A DNA stretch of 64,000 nucleotides from the NCBI GenBank assembly GCA_963932545.1, contig CAWVRH010000001.1:124001-188000 (forward strand), given 5' to 3'. Every line of letters begins with the position of its first letter. The stretch's first letter is position 1. A program made the position numbers and the translations under genes. The notes beneath the pieces are model-generated. The model saw only the letters and a program-made list of their open reading frames with translations, was not told where the DNA came from and did no database searches. Origin of the DNA: UBA8337 sp963932545 (lineage in GTDB: Bacteria; Pseudomonadota; Alphaproteobacteria; RS24). Shown piece after piece: positions 17,146-26,845 of this stretch.

Positions 17146-17766
17146 CTAATTGCGGGAATAAAATTCAACCACAAGATTTGGTTCCATTTGAACCGGATAT
17201 GGAATATCTGCCAGCTGCGGCACTTGGGTAAGCGCGGCTGTCATTTTAGAGTGATCCACATTTGCGTATTCTGGGATATCGCGTTCCGCACTCTGAATGG
17301 CTTCAAGAACCACGTTCAGATTGCGTGACTTTTCACGAACTTCCACAACATCACCAACTTTCAGACGACGGCTTGGAATATTGCAACGACGGCCATTGAC
17401 CATCACATGACCATGATTGACGAACTGACGCGCGGCAAACACAGTGGTTACAAATTTAGCGCGATAGACCAAAGCATCGAGACGTGATTCGAGCAGACCA
17501 ACGAGGTTCTCGCTCGTATCGCCCTTCACACGAACAGCTTCAGCATAAATGCCTTTAAACTGTTTCTCAGTAATATTGCCGTAATAGCCTTTTAGCTTTT
17601 GCTTGGCACGCAGCTGCAGACCAAAGTCAGACAGTTTGCCACGACGGCGCTGACCATGCTGACCAGGGCCGTAATCACGTTTGTTGACCGGGCTCTTGGG
17701 GCGACCCCAAATGTTTTCGCCCATACGGCGGTCAATTTTATACTTCGTTGATAGGCGCTTGCTCAT
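17146..17766 (-). CDS. rpsD: 30S ribosomal protein S4
   Basis: A primary 16S rRNA-binding protein of the small subunit. The 206-residue product begins MSKRLSTKYKIDRRMG, has the N-terminal S4 region with RAKQKLKGYYGNITEKQF and the S4 RNA-binding domain from LESRLDALVYRA through VMVNGRRCNIPS. It lacks the N-terminal zinc-binding cysteines of the C+ type, so it is the zinc-independent form. It is convergent with grxD and stands alone here, apart from the usual ribosomal operon. Confidence 0.97.
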   Translation of the reverse strand: MSKRLSTKYKIDRRMGENIWGRPKSPVNKRDYGPGQHGQRRRGKLSDFGLQLRAKQKLKGYYGNITEKQFKGIYAEAVRVKGDTSENLVGLLESRLDALVYRAKFVTTVFAARQFVNHGHVMVNGRRCNIPSRRLKVGDVVEVREKSRNLNVVLEAIQSAERDIPEYANVDHSKMTAALTQVPQLADIPYPVQMEPNLVVEFYSRN

Positions 17767-17870
17767 GCGGCGCGGTCCTTACTTTAAACAAAAAAAAGCG
17801 CGAGACGATTTCTCGCGGATTGGCGCGTAATATACAAAAAGCCTCGTAATTGTCAAACTGGTTTTTCGCT

Positions 17871-18707
17871 TTATTCCGCGTCTTTCTCGATATTTTCGCC
17901 AGGGTCAAGCTCACCACGAGAAATGGCGGCTACGCGCGGCTTTAAAAGCGGGTCTTTTGCCCCCCGTGGCCAGCGTAAAAGCGAATTAATCATGCCTCGG
18001 AACGTACGCACGTCCTGTTCGGTCAATTTGGCACGGTGCAACATATTGCGAATATTGCGTGCCATGGCCGGTGCTTTGGCAGGTGGCGCCAGAAATCCGG
18101 AGGCCGACAGGCCTGATTCTAAATGCGCGAACATCGCGTTTACTTCCGCTCGCGTGGCGGGGCGCGTGTCTGGCATCTCGTGTCGCACCTCTGGGGTTTC
18201 GTCTGCCACTTGAAACCATTCATAGCCCATCAGCAAAACGGCCTGAGCTAAATTGAGCGACGAAAAATCTGGGTTCAGCGGCACGCGGCAAATCGCGTCG
18301 GCCAGCGAAATATCTTCATTGTCGAGACCCGTGCGCTCTGGCCCAAATAAAATTCCGCCTTGCAAGTCCACGTTCTCGGCTTGGCGGGCGCGCATCTCAG
18401 CTGCAACTTTGCCAGGCGTTAGCACTGGCTTGACCATATCGCGCATCCGCGCCGTGGTGGCCACCAGAAAGCCCAGATCGGCCGTCGCCTCGGCTACCGT
18501 ATCAAACAGCTTATGGTTTTCAATCAACGCAGAGGCGCCCGAGGAGGCCTTTAACGCGCGCTCATATTGCCAACCCTCGCGCGGATGCACCAAACGCAGG
18601 TCTGTGAGGCCAAAATTCAGCATGGCGCGGGCCACGGTGCCGATATTTTCACCTAATTGGGCGCCCACAAGTATAATTGCCGGAGCTTTTGTTGCTAAAT
18701 CAGTCAT
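17871..18707 (-). CDS. SpoU-class RNA methyltransferase, TrmJ-like
   Basis: A 278-residue SPOUT methyltransferase. The trefoil-knot motifs are visible: NIGTVARAMLNFG (about residues 21-33), ILFGPERTGLDNEDI (about 120-134) and SSLNLAQAVLLMGYEW (about 151-166). These match TrmJ, which methylates the 2'-OH of residue 32 in tRNA, though target cannot be proven here. A C-terminal extension of about 90 residues probably forms the helical dimerisation part seen in the family. Confidence 0.92.
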   Translation of the reverse strand: MTDLATKAPAIILVGAQLGENIGTVARAMLNFGLTDLRLVHPREGWQYERALKASSGASALIENHKLFDTVAEATADLGFLVATTARMRDMVKPVLTPGKVAAEMRARQAENVDLQGGILFGPERTGLDNEDISLADAICRVPLNPDFSSLNLAQAVLLMGYEWFQVADETPEVRHEMPDTRPATRAEVNAMFAHLESGLSASGFLAPPAKAPAMARNIRNMLHRAKLTEQDVRTFRGMINSLLRWPRGAKDPLLKPRVAAISRGELDPGENIEKDAE

Positions 18708-18847
18708 TCCTTTCCCTTAGGCCAAAGAACGGCTTTTATCAACGCGTCAATTTTGCTATGACCTAGGGCTAACGGAGTTCAATCGAGGGGCTTTTCTGAC
18801 TTTCAGGAAACAGCCCATCCCCAATCAAGTCACAGGATTAAGAGAAA

Positions 18848-20059
18848 ATGTCGAAAATAAAAGTAGAAAATCCAATTGTTGAACTCGATGGCGATGAGAT
18901 GACCCGCATCATCTGGCAGATGATTAAAGACAAATTGATTCATCCCTATCTAGACCTCGATTTGAAATATTATGACTTGGGTATCGAGACCCGCGACGAC
19001 ACCGATGACCAAATAACCATCGATAGCGCAGAAGCCATTAAGCAAATTGGCGTCGGCGTAAAATGCGCCACAATCACCCCAGACGAAGACCGCGTCGAAG
19101 AGTTTGGCTTGAAACAAATGTGGCGTTCGCCCAATGGCACCATTCGTAATATTTTGGGTGGCACGGTGTTTCGCGAGCCGATTATCTGCCGCAATGTGCC
19201 CCGCCTCGTGCCTGGCTGGACGGACCCGATTGTCATTGGCCGTCATGCTTTTGGCGACCAATATCGCGCCACCGATTTTGTTGTGCCCGGCAAGGGCAAG
19301 CTGACCATGAAATGGGAAGCCGAAGACGGCAGCGATAGCAAAGAATTTGAAGTGTTTAACTTCCCGAGCGGCGGCGTAGCCATGTCGATGTATAATCTCG
19401 ACAACAGTATCCGCGACTTCGCGCGCGCCTGCATGCTCTATGCGATTGAACGCAAATGGCCGCTTTATCTCTCGACTAAAAACACCATCTTGAAAGCCTA
19501 TGACGGACGTTTCAAAGATCTGTTTCAAGAAGTCTTTGAAGCCGAGTTCGAAGAGCAATTTAACAAATTGGGCATCAGCTATGAGCACCGTCTCATCGAC
19601 GATATGGTTGCCGCAGCCATGAAATGGAGCGGCGAATTTGTTTGGGCCTGTAAAAACTACGATGGTGATGTGCAATCCGACACCGTGGCTCAAGGCTTTG
19701 GATCGCTAGGACTGATGACCTCGGTTCTGCTGACCCCCGATGGCAAGACCATGGAAGCCGAAGCCGCCCACGGCACGGTTACGCGCCACTACCGGGCGCA
19801 CCAGCGCGGCGAAGATACGTCGACCAATTCTATCGCCTCTATTTTTGCTTGGACCCGTGGCATTTCCAAACGGGCTGAATTGGACAAGAATGACGCTTTG
19901 GCGGATTTCTCTGCCACGCTCGAGAAAACCTGCGTCGGCACGGTCGAGCGCGGCTCGATGACCAAAGATCTGGCCCTATTGGTCGGCAAAGGTCAAAAAT
20001 GGCTGACCACCGAAGGCTTCCTTGATGCGGTTCGCGAGAATTTAGAAAAAGCGCTTTAA
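18848..20059 (+). CDS. icd: NADP-dependent isocitrate dehydrogenase (eukaryotic-type, dimeric)
   Basis: Oxidative decarboxylation of isocitrate to 2-oxoglutarate in the TCA cycle. The 403-residue protein belongs to the dimeric type II class shared with mitochondria: MSKIKVENPIVELDGDEMTR at the start, substrate residues in RSPNGTIRNILGGTVFREP and the cofactor end AAHGTVTRHYRAHQRG. The site AAGAGAAA precedes the ATG. A small nested hairpin sits at about 18797-18825 in its leader. It runs convergently into alaS with only two bases between stops. Confidence 0.97.
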   Translation: MSKIKVENPIVELDGDEMTRIIWQMIKDKLIHPYLDLDLKYYDLGIETRDDTDDQITIDSAEAIKQIGVGVKCATITPDEDRVEEFGLKQMWRSPNGTIRNILGGTVFREPIICRNVPRLVPGWTDPIVIGRHAFGDQYRATDFVVPGKGKLTMKWEAEDGSDSKEFEVFNFPSGGVAMSMYNLDNSIRDFARACMLYAIERKWPLYLSTKNTILKAYDGRFKDLFQEVFEAEFEEQFNKLGISYEHRLIDDMVAAAMKWSGEFVWACKNYDGDVQSDTVAQGFGSLGLMTSVLLTPDGKTMEAEAAHGTVTRHYRAHQRGEDTSTNSIASIFAWTRGISKRAELDKNDALADFSATLEKTCVGTVERGSMTKDLALLVGKGQKWLTTEGFLDAVRENLEKAL

Positions 20060-20061
20060 GC

Positions 20062-22755
20062 TTACTTTAAAAGAGCTTCGATATCGGCAATAGCCTGAGC
20101 GCCATTTTGCGTCTCAGACCCACCGGCTTGCGCCATGTCTGGGCGTCCGCCCCCGCCCTGTCCACCAAGTGCGGCGGAGCCAGCTTTGACCAAATCAACC
20201 GCATTAAAGCGGGACGTCAAATCATCCGTCACGCCCACCGCGATGCCGGCTTTGCCGTTATCGATACCAATGAAAACCACGACACCGCTGCCGAGTTGCT
20301 TTTTGCCATCATCCACCAACCCACGTAATTCTTTGGCAGGCAGACCATCTAGGCAACGCGCCATAAAGGGCACGCCGTCAATGTCGCGCACTTGCGAGGC
20401 GCCGTCATCGCCGCCGCTGTCGGGGCCGGCTAGGGCTAATTTCTTTTTCGCTTCGGCTAGCTCGCGGTCGAGGGATTTGCGCTCCTCGAGTAACTTGCTG
20501 ACCCGCGCTGGTAAATCTTCTACGCCGACTTTCAATTCGTTGGTGGTGGCATGTAAAATATGTTCATGGGCAGCAATTTGCGCCAAGGCGCCCTTGCCTG
20601 TGCGCGCTTCGATACGGCGCACGCCCGAGGCAACTGCGCCTTCCGAGCTGATTTTCAATAGTCCAATATCGCCCAAACGACGCACATGCGTGCCGCCGCA
20701 TAGCTCTACCGAATAGGCGCCCTCTGCGTCCTGCGCGTCCTGCGCGTCCTGCGCGGAGCCCAGACCCATCGATAGCACGCGAACTTCGTCGCCATATTTT
20801 TCCCCAAATAACGCCAAGGCGCCCGCTTCAATGGCTTCGTCTGGCGTCATCAGGCGGGTCGAGACATCTTCGTTTTGGCGGATGATATCGTTCACCAAGG
20901 CTTCCGCCGCATCGACTTCTTCTGGCGTCATGGCGCGCGGATGCGAGAAATCGAACCGCAAGTGCTGATCATTTACCAGCGAGCCTTTTTGCGTCACATG
21001 ATCGCCCAACACGCGGCGCAAGGCCTCGTGTAGCAAATGGGTCGCCGAATGATTGGCGCGAATGGCATCACGGCGCAGCGCGTCAATTTTTTGATGCACG
21101 AGCGCGCCTTGTTTCAACTCGCCAGCGTCGAGGGTGCCATAAAGAACATGCACATCGCCAAGCATCTTGCGCGTTTCGCTAATTTGAATGGACAGGCCAG
21201 CGTCATCACTTAACCGACCCGTGTCGCCCACTTGGCCGCCGCTTTCGGCATAAAATGGGGTTTGGTTTAGCATCACGGCAATCTCGTTGCCGGCTTTCGC
21301 AGATTTGACGACCGCACCATCGCGGACAATTGCCAGCACTTGGCCTTCGGCTTCGCTGGATTGATAGCCAACGAATTCGCTGGCGCCATGTTCATTGCGC
21401 AAATCAAACCAAATCGCCTCGGTGGTTTCTTGGCCTGAGCCCGACCAATTGGCGCGCGCATCGGCGCGTTGTTTTTCCATAGCCGTGTCAAAGCCATCGG
21501 TATCGACCGAAAGGCCTTTCTCGCGCAAAGCGTCTTGCGTCAAATCGAGCGGGAAGCCGAAAGTGTCATACAATTTAAACGCGACTTCGCCAGGTAGCGT
21601 GTCGGTTTTCATTTGGTCTAGCTCGTCATCGAGCAATTTAAGGCCGCGGCCTAACATGTCGCGGAAGCGGTCTTCTTCGTGGCGCAGGGTTTCTACGATC
21701 AAAGCACTGGCCCGCTCCAACTCTGGGTAGGCGGCCGCCATTTGGGTCTTTAACGCCGGAAATAATTGCCAAAGAACAGGGTCTTTCGTGCCCAACATAT
21801 GCGCGTGACGCATGGCGCGGCGCATAATGCGGCGCAGCACATAGCCGCGCCCCTCGTTCGAAGGCAGCACGCCATCAGCAATTAAAAACGCGGACGAGCG
21901 CAAATGGTCGGCAATCACACGGTGGCTGACCCCATGGGCACCCTCGATGCCTTGGCCCGAAATATCCGCTGAGGCCTCGATGAGGTGATACATCAAATCG
22001 GTATCATAATTATCGTGCTTGCCTTGCAAAACCGCACCAATGCGTTCCAGACCCATGCCGGTATCAATACTTGGCTTGGGCAAATCAACCCGGGTGCCAT
22101 CGCTTTGCTGTTCATATTGCATGAACACGAGATTCCAAATTTCAATGAACCGATCGCCATCTTCATCCGGGCTCCCCGGAGGGCCACCGGCAATTGCTTC
22201 ACCGTGGTCGAAGAAAATTTCGGAACAAGGACCGCAAGGCCCCGTATCGCCCATCGACCAGAAATTGTCAGAGGTGCCAATGCGAATAATTCTATCTTCC
22301 GGCAAACCAGCAATTTTTTGCCAAAGGCCGAACGCCTCTTCATCTTCGGCGTAGACCGTGGCTAATAGTTTTTCAGCTGGCAGGTCTAGTTCCTTGGTTA
22401 GAAAATTCCACGCGTAGTGGATGGCTTCTTCTTTGAAGTAATCGCCAAAGGAAAAATTTCCGAGCATTTCGAAAAACGTATGGTGGCGAGCTGTATAGCC
22501 CACATTATCTAGGTCATTATGCTTGCCGCCAGCGCGTACGCATTTTTGCGAACTCACGGCGCGAGGGCCAGTCCATTTTTCGGGAATTGATTCTTGGCCG
22601 GTGAAGTAATTCTTGAACGGCACCATGCCTGCATTGCTGAACAAAAGCGTCGGGTCGTTGAGCGGCACAAGCGGGCTAGAGGCCACCACTTCATGCGATT
22701 CCGCTTTAAAATAATCTAAAAAACTTGCGCGGATATCCGCCAGACCAGTCGACAT
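20062..22755 (-). CDS. alaS: alanyl-tRNA synthetase
   Basis: Charges tRNA-Ala. The 897-residue protein has the class II catalytic core (residues about 1-250, with motif FSNAGMVPFKNYFTG), the tRNA-recognition region with GMGLERI, the editing domain with HSATHLLHEAL and CGGTHV, and the C-terminal DHHA1 region ending in GGGGRPDMAQAGG. An in-frame tandem repeat of AQD stands shortly before the CGGTH motif (20721-20756). Length is normal for the family. Confidence 0.97.
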   Translation of the reverse strand: MSTGLADIRASFLDYFKAESHEVVASSPLVPLNDPTLLFSNAGMVPFKNYFTGQESIPEKWTGPRAVSSQKCVRAGGKHNDLDNVGYTARHHTFFEMLGNFSFGDYFKEEAIHYAWNFLTKELDLPAEKLLATVYAEDEEAFGLWQKIAGLPEDRIIRIGTSDNFWSMGDTGPCGPCSEIFFDHGEAIAGGPPGSPDEDGDRFIEIWNLVFMQYEQQSDGTRVDLPKPSIDTGMGLERIGAVLQGKHDNYDTDLMYHLIEASADISGQGIEGAHGVSHRVIADHLRSSAFLIADGVLPSNEGRGYVLRRIMRRAMRHAHMLGTKDPVLWQLFPALKTQMAAAYPELERASALIVETLRHEEDRFRDMLGRGLKLLDDELDQMKTDTLPGEVAFKLYDTFGFPLDLTQDALREKGLSVDTDGFDTAMEKQRADARANWSGSGQETTEAIWFDLRNEHGASEFVGYQSSEAEGQVLAIVRDGAVVKSAKAGNEIAVMLNQTPFYAESGGQVGDTGRLSDDAGLSIQISETRKMLGDVHVLYGTLDAGELKQGALVHQKIDALRRDAIRANHSATHLLHEALRRVLGDHVTQKGSLVNDQHLRFDFSHPRAMTPEEVDAAEALVNDIIRQNEDVSTRLMTPDEAIEAGALALFGEKYGDEVRVLSMGLGSAQDAQDAQDAEGAYSVELCGGTHVRRLGDIGLLKISSEGAVASGVRRIEARTGKGALAQIAAHEHILHATTNELKVGVEDLPARVSKLLEERKSLDRELAEAKKKLALAGPDSGGDDGASQVRDIDGVPFMARCLDGLPAKELRGLVDDGKKQLGSGVVVFIGIDNGKAGIAVGVTDDLTSRFNAVDLVKAGSAALGGQGGGGRPDMAQAGGSETQNGAQAIADIEALLK
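20721..20756 (-). repeat. 9-bp tandem repeat inside alaS
   Basis: The unit CCTGCGCGT on the plus strand occurs at 20730-20738 and 20739-20747, with a one-mismatch copy at 20748-20756 and a degenerate one at 20721-20729. It encodes repeated Ala-Gln-Asp in AlaRS between the editing-domain strands. Copy changes would be in frame, so it can vary without breaking the protein. Confidence 0.85.
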
Positions 22756-22816
22756 TGGTTCACCTCACTCTATGCCTTTTACATAGCCGTTAGAGCGTCC
22801 AAGAACAAGAATAGAA

Positions 22817-22841
22817 AAAGGCCCGACAAAGCCGGGCCTTT
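22817..22841 (-). terminator. Rho-independent terminator of recA
   Basis: Stem AAAGGCCCG (22817-22825) and CGGGCCTTT (22833-22841) with a seven-base loop. On the minus strand, downstream of recA, the stem runs into TTTTTC. It separates recA from alaS, which is transcribed in the same direction. Confidence 0.85.
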
Positions 22842-22886
22842 AAATTCATTTCAATGCATCGGTTACATGCATTCGTAAGAGAGAGA

Positions 22887-23984
22887 CTAACCCGCCGCTT
22901 CTTCCACAGGCGCTTCATCTTGGCCCTTGGCAAAATCGGCTTCTTCTTTGGTCAGCTCTTCAACATCGATGAGACCGGCATCCGCGCGCACTTTGGTTTC
23001 AATCTCGGCTGCCATATCTGGGTTTTCTAACAAGAACTTGCGTGTGTTTTCTTTACCCTGACCAATCCGCTGCGTGCCATAGCTATACCAGCTACCGGCT
23101 TTTTCCACGATTTCCGCTTTCACGCCTAGGTCAATCAACTCGCCCATTTTCGAAATGCCTTCCCCATAAAGAATGTCGAACTCGACGACGCGGAAAGGCG
23201 GCGCCACTTTGTTCTTCACCACTTTCACGCGGGTCTGGTTTCCGATCACTTCATCGCGGTCTTTAATGGCGCCAATACGACGAATATCCAAACGACAAGA
23301 CGAATAAAACTTCAGCGCATTGCCCCCGGTTGTCGTTTCAGGTGAGCCAAACATCACGCCAATTTTCATCCGAATTTGGTTGATGAAAATCACCATTGTA
23401 TTCGAACGCGAAATCGAGCCTGTCAGTTTACGAAGCGCTTGGCTCATCAAACGAGCTTGCAGGCCTGGCAGACTGTCGCCCATCTCGCCTTCTAATTCGG
23501 CTCTTGGGGTTAGAGCTGCCACCGAGTCGATAACCAAAACATCGACCGCTGCAGAGCGCACCAATGTGTCGGCAATTTCCAAAGCCTGCTCGCCATTATC
23601 CGGCTGCGAAATCAGCAAGTCCTCGACATTCACACCCAGTTTATTGGCATAGCTCGGATCCAGCGCATGTTCCGCATCGATGAAACCGCAGGTGCCACCA
23701 ATTTTTTGCGACTCGGCAATCGTATGTAGCGCCAAAGTCGTTTTGCCCGAGCTCTCAGGGCCATAAATCTCAATCACCCGCCCTTTAGGCAGCCCGCCAA
23801 TACCGAGCGCAATGTCTAGCCCTAACGAGCCAGTTGAGATGCTCTCGATAGCTTCGATGTTCGCTGGATCGCCCAGCTTCATAATCGAGCCTTTACCGTA
23901 ACTTTTCTCAATCTGCGATAACGCCGCTTCTAGCGCTTTTTTCTTTTCTTCACTCTTTTGCATAAGGTTCACCACTTCAGCCAT
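22887..23984 (-). CDS. recA: recombinase RecA
   Basis: Homologous recombination and SOS co-protease. The 365-residue protein has Walker A GPESSGKTTLAL, the segment VLVIDSVAALTPR, and the conserved QIRMKIGVMFGSPETTTGG. The start at 23984 gives MAEVVNLMQKSEEKKKALE, like other alphaproteobacterial RecAs; the longer frame to 24062 runs through the promoter and is rejected. The C-terminus is acidic, as usual. A LexA-type box lies between the promoter elements upstream, so the gene is expected to be SOS-induced. Confidence 0.97.
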   Translation of the reverse strand: MAEVVNLMQKSEEKKKALEAALSQIEKSYGKGSIMKLGDPANIEAIESISTGSLGLDIALGIGGLPKGRVIEIYGPESSGKTTLALHTIAESQKIGGTCGFIDAEHALDPSYANKLGVNVEDLLISQPDNGEQALEIADTLVRSAAVDVLVIDSVAALTPRAELEGEMGDSLPGLQARLMSQALRKLTGSISRSNTMVIFINQIRMKIGVMFGSPETTTGGNALKFYSSCRLDIRRIGAIKDRDEVIGNQTRVKVVKNKVAPPFRVVEFDILYGEGISKMGELIDLGVKAEIVEKAGSWYSYGTQRIGQGKENTRKFLLENPDMAAEIETKVRADAGLIDVEELTKEEADFAKGQDEAPVEEAAG

Positions 23985-24032
23985 TAGATAAGTTCCCGTT
24001 ATTTCATAGCCCGATAGTGCGGGCAATGAAGC

Positions 24033-24062
24033 ATTATGTTCACTTTTTGTTCTATTTGTCAA
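24033..24062 (-). promoter_or_regulatory. recA promoter with LexA (SOS) box
   Basis: On the minus strand TTGACA (24057-24062) and CATAAT (24033-24038) are separated by 18 bases. Between and overlapping them lies GTTC-N7-GTTC on the plus strand (24038-24052), the known LexA motif of alphaproteobacteria. LexA bound here would block RNA polymerase. Both elements are seen directly; regulation is inferred from the family. Confidence 0.85.
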
Positions 24063-24158
24063 GAACAGGCATAAGCCATTGACTTGTCTATGTTTTTTAT
24101 AAATTCAAAGCTGTGTGTAAAAGCAAAACCGTCCGTTTCAGGTCGGCGCAAAACAGAA

Positions 24159-24575
24159 TCAATCGTCGCGGTAAACCCGCTCCCGCTTCTCGTGGCGCTC
24201 CTGCGCTTCGATACCCATAGTGGCAATCGGGCGCGCATCGAGGCGCTTCAAGCTGATGGGGTCGCCACTATCTTCGCAATAGCCATAGGTCTTTTCGTCG
24301 ATGCGGCGCAGCGCGCTATCAATTTTATTAACCAGCTTGCGATGCCTGTCGCGGGTTCGCAGCTCGAGTTGTTTTTCGGCTTCCGAATTTGCCCGATCCA
24401 CATCATCTGGATGATTGACGCTTTCGTTTTGCAAACCCATCACGGTTTCTTTGGTGCCTTTGATGAGATCGTCTTTCCAGTCCATTAATTTACGACGGAA
24501 ATACTCACGCTGGCGCGCGTTCATAAACGGTTCATCGTCACTTGGAACATAATCTTTTGGAAGCCGGGTCGCCAT
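24159..24575 (-). CDS. dksA: RNA polymerase-binding transcription factor DksA
   Basis: A 138-residue DksA that enters the secondary channel of RNA polymerase and, with ppGpp, adjusts rRNA and stress-gene promoters. The coiled coil spans about residues 30-95 and the globular end is YGYCEDSGDPISLKRLDARP. Only one of the four zinc-binding cysteines of E. coli DksA remains, a pattern seen in other alphaproteobacterial DksAs. The ATG at 24575 gives MATRLPKDYVPSDDEP; the in-frame extension to 24662 is not supported. Confidence 0.94.
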   Translation of the reverse strand: MATRLPKDYVPSDDEPFMNARQREYFRRKLMDWKDDLIKGTKETVMGLQNESVNHPDDVDRANSEAEKQLELRTRDRHRKLVNKIDSALRRIDEKTYGYCEDSGDPISLKRLDARPIATMGIEAQERHEKRERVYRDD

Positions 24576-24791
24576 GAGCGCCTCTTTTCTAAAGTTTCGT
24601 TTTTCGTCTAGTGTTCTTTTCGCAATTAAACGAGCGCACTTTCTATAGGTAATTCGAGCCATAAAATCAAGACACCTTGTTAGGTTTGGGTTTCGTGAAT
24701 TGAGGCTTGCGCGACCCGCGCCTTGCCCTTAGTCTTTGCCGCCATAAGAGATCTGTTACAGATAAGTCGAAATTCACGAGGAAAATCATCC

Positions 24792-25643
24792 ATGTCCCAA
24801 AAGTTTGAAGGCACCGAAAATTATATTGCCACTGAAGATTTGCGCATTGCGGTTAATGCCGCGTTAACGCTACAGCGCCCGCTGCTCATTAAAGGCGAGC
24901 CTGGCACCGGCAAAACCGTTTTGGCCGAGGAAGTTTCCAAAGCCCTGAACATGAAGCTGATTACGTGGCACGTAAAATCGACCACCAAAGCGCAACAGGG
25001 CCTCTATGAATATGACGCCATCACCCGCCTGCGCGACAGCCAATTGGGCGATGAGCGCGTGAAGGATGTGAAAAACTACATCAACAAAGGCAAGCTCTGG
25101 GAAGCCTTCGAGCAAGACGAACGCGCCGTGCTTCTCATTGATGAGATTGATAAAGCCGACATCGAATTTCCAAACGATTTGCTGCAAGAGCTAGACCGCA
25201 TGGAATTCTACGTTTACGAGACCGGCGAAACCATTAAGGCCGCACAGCGCCCACTGGTTATCATCACCTCGAACAACGAGAAAGAATTGCCGGATGCGTT
25301 TTTGCGTCGTTGCTTCTTCCATTACATTTCGTTCCCCGATGCCGAAACCATGACCGAGATTGTCGACGTGCATTATCCTGACATCAAAGACCGTCTGGTG
25401 AAAAACGCCCTCGCCTCTTTCTACGAAGTGCGCGATGTGCCGGGCCTCAAGAAAAAGCCTTCCACGTCTGAGCTGCTAGATTGGCTGAAGCTGTTGATGA
25501 ACGAAGACATAGACCCCGAAACCTTGCGCCAGCAAGATGCCGGCAAGCTCATTCCGCCGCTGCATGGCGCGCTGATTAAAAACGAGCAAGACGTGCATTT
25601 GTTTGAGCGTCTGGCTTTCTTGGCCCGCCGAGAACGCAATTAG
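24792..25643 (+). CDS. MoxR-type AAA+ ATPase
   Basis: A 283-residue AAA+ protein with Walker A GEPGTGKTVLAEE (about residues 36-48), Walker B VLLIDEIDKAD (about 114-124) and the sensor ITSNNEKELPDAFLRRC. MoxR ATPases act as chaperones that load cofactors or mature complexes, and are usually paired with a VWA protein, which follows 23 bases downstream. The ATG at 24792 has GAGGAAAA upstream. Targets are unknown; no CO-dehydrogenase or methanol-oxidation genes adjoin. Confidence 0.93.
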   Translation: MSQKFEGTENYIATEDLRIAVNAALTLQRPLLIKGEPGTGKTVLAEEVSKALNMKLITWHVKSTTKAQQGLYEYDAITRLRDSQLGDERVKDVKNYINKGKLWEAFEQDERAVLLIDEIDKADIEFPNDLLQELDRMEFYVYETGETIKAAQRPLVIITSNNEKELPDAFLRRCFFHYISFPDAETMTEIVDVHYPDIKDRLVKNALASFYEVRDVPGLKKKPSTSELLDWLKLLMNEDIDPETLRQQDAGKLIPPLHGALIKNEQDVHLFERLAFLARRERN

Positions 25644-25666
25644 ATTGACTGAAAGGGGCCTGTCCC

Positions 25667-26845
25667 ATGTTCGTTAATTTTTTCCACGAGCTGAAAAACG
25701 CTAATGTGCCCGTGTCTTTGCGCGAGTATCTTTCGCTGCTGGAAGCGCTCGACCTGCAAGTCATCCAAAACGAGGTGACCGAGTTTTACTATTTGTCGAA
25801 AGCGGCCTTAGTCAAAGACGAGCGCAACCTCGATAAATTCGACCAAGTTTTCGGCACTGTCTTTAAGGGCCTCGAAAGCCTGGGCGATGGCGAGGTTTCG
25901 GAAATTCCCGAAGACTGGCTACAAACAATGACGGAAAAATTCCTCTCGGAAGAAGAAAAAGCCGAGATTGAAGCCCTCGGTGGCTGGGATAAAATTATGG
26001 AGGAGCTGAAAAAGCGCCTCGCCGAACAAGAGAAGCGCCACGAAGGTGGCAGTAAATGGATTGGCACGGGCGGCACCTCGCCGTTTGGCTCGGATGGCTA
26101 TAACCCCGAGGGGGTTCGCATCGGCCAAGAGAAAAACAAAAACTTCAAGGCCGTCAAAGTCTGGGACAAGCGCGAATATAAAAACCTCGACGACAGCGTC
26201 GAGCTTGGCACGCGCAACATTAAAGTGGCGCTTCGTCGCTTGCGCCAGTTCGCGCGCGATGGCGAGGCCGACATACTCGACATTGACGACACCATTAAAT
26301 CGACGGCTCACGCGGGCTACCTCGACATTAAAATGATTGCCGAGCGGCGCAATAAAGTAAAAGTTCTGGTGTTTTTCGATATCGGCGGCTCGATGGATCC
26401 CCATATTCGGCTTTGCGAAGAGCTATTTTCGGCCGCGCGCAGCGAATTTAAAAACATGGAATATTTCTACTTCCACAACTGCCTGTACGAGGGCGTGTGG
26501 AAAGACAACAACCGCCGCCACAACGAAAAAATGGACACATGGGACGTGCTGCACACCTATGGCAGCGACTATAAAATCATCTTCGTGGGCGATGCCTCGA
26601 TGAGCCCCTATGAGATTACCTATGAGGGCGGCAGCGTGGAACATTGGAACGAAGAAGCCGGTGCCTTGTGGCTAAAACGCCTAACCGATATTTACGAGAG
26701 CGCCATCTGGCTGAACCCGCTGGGCGAACGCTATTGGGAACACACGGCCTCGCTGCAAATCATCAAGCAGATTTTCGCAGACCGAATGTATCCGCTGACC
26801 ATTCAGGGGCTGGATGGGGCTATGCGGGAACTTAGTCGGGGGTAG
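25667..26845 (+). CDS. CoxE-like VWA domain protein
   Basis: A 392-residue protein with a C-terminal von Willebrand A domain. The MIDAS start reads FFDIGGSMDPH (about residues 238-248), a D-x-G-x-S variant of DxSxS that is usual in this CoxE-like group. The N-terminal half is charged and helical, with a long Glu/Lys stretch near 84-130. It is paired with the MoxR ATPase upstream, forming a MoxR-VWA module that likely remodels a metalloenzyme or membrane complex not encoded here. Confidence 0.92.
   Translation: MFVNFFHELKNANVPVSLREYLSLLEALDLQVIQNEVTEFYYLSKAALVKDERNLDKFDQVFGTVFKGLESLGDGEVSEIPEDWLQTMTEKFLSEEEKAEIEALGGWDKIMEELKKRLAEQEKRHEGGSKWIGTGGTSPFGSDGYNPEGVRIGQEKNKNFKAVKVWDKREYKNLDDSVELGTRNIKVALRRLRQFARDGEADILDIDDTIKSTAHAGYLDIKMIAERRNKVKVLVFFDIGGSMDPHIRLCEELFSAARSEFKNMEYFYFHNCLYEGVWKDNNRRHNEKMDTWDVLHTYGSDYKIIFVGDASMSPYEITYEGGSVEHWNEEAGALWLKRLTDIYESAIWLNPLGERYWEHTASLQIIKQIFADRMYPLTIQGLDGAMRELSRG

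Noticed and set aside
18950..19693. 247-codon antisense frame in icd
   Set aside because: Shadow of icd codon pattern, no ribosome site or family features.
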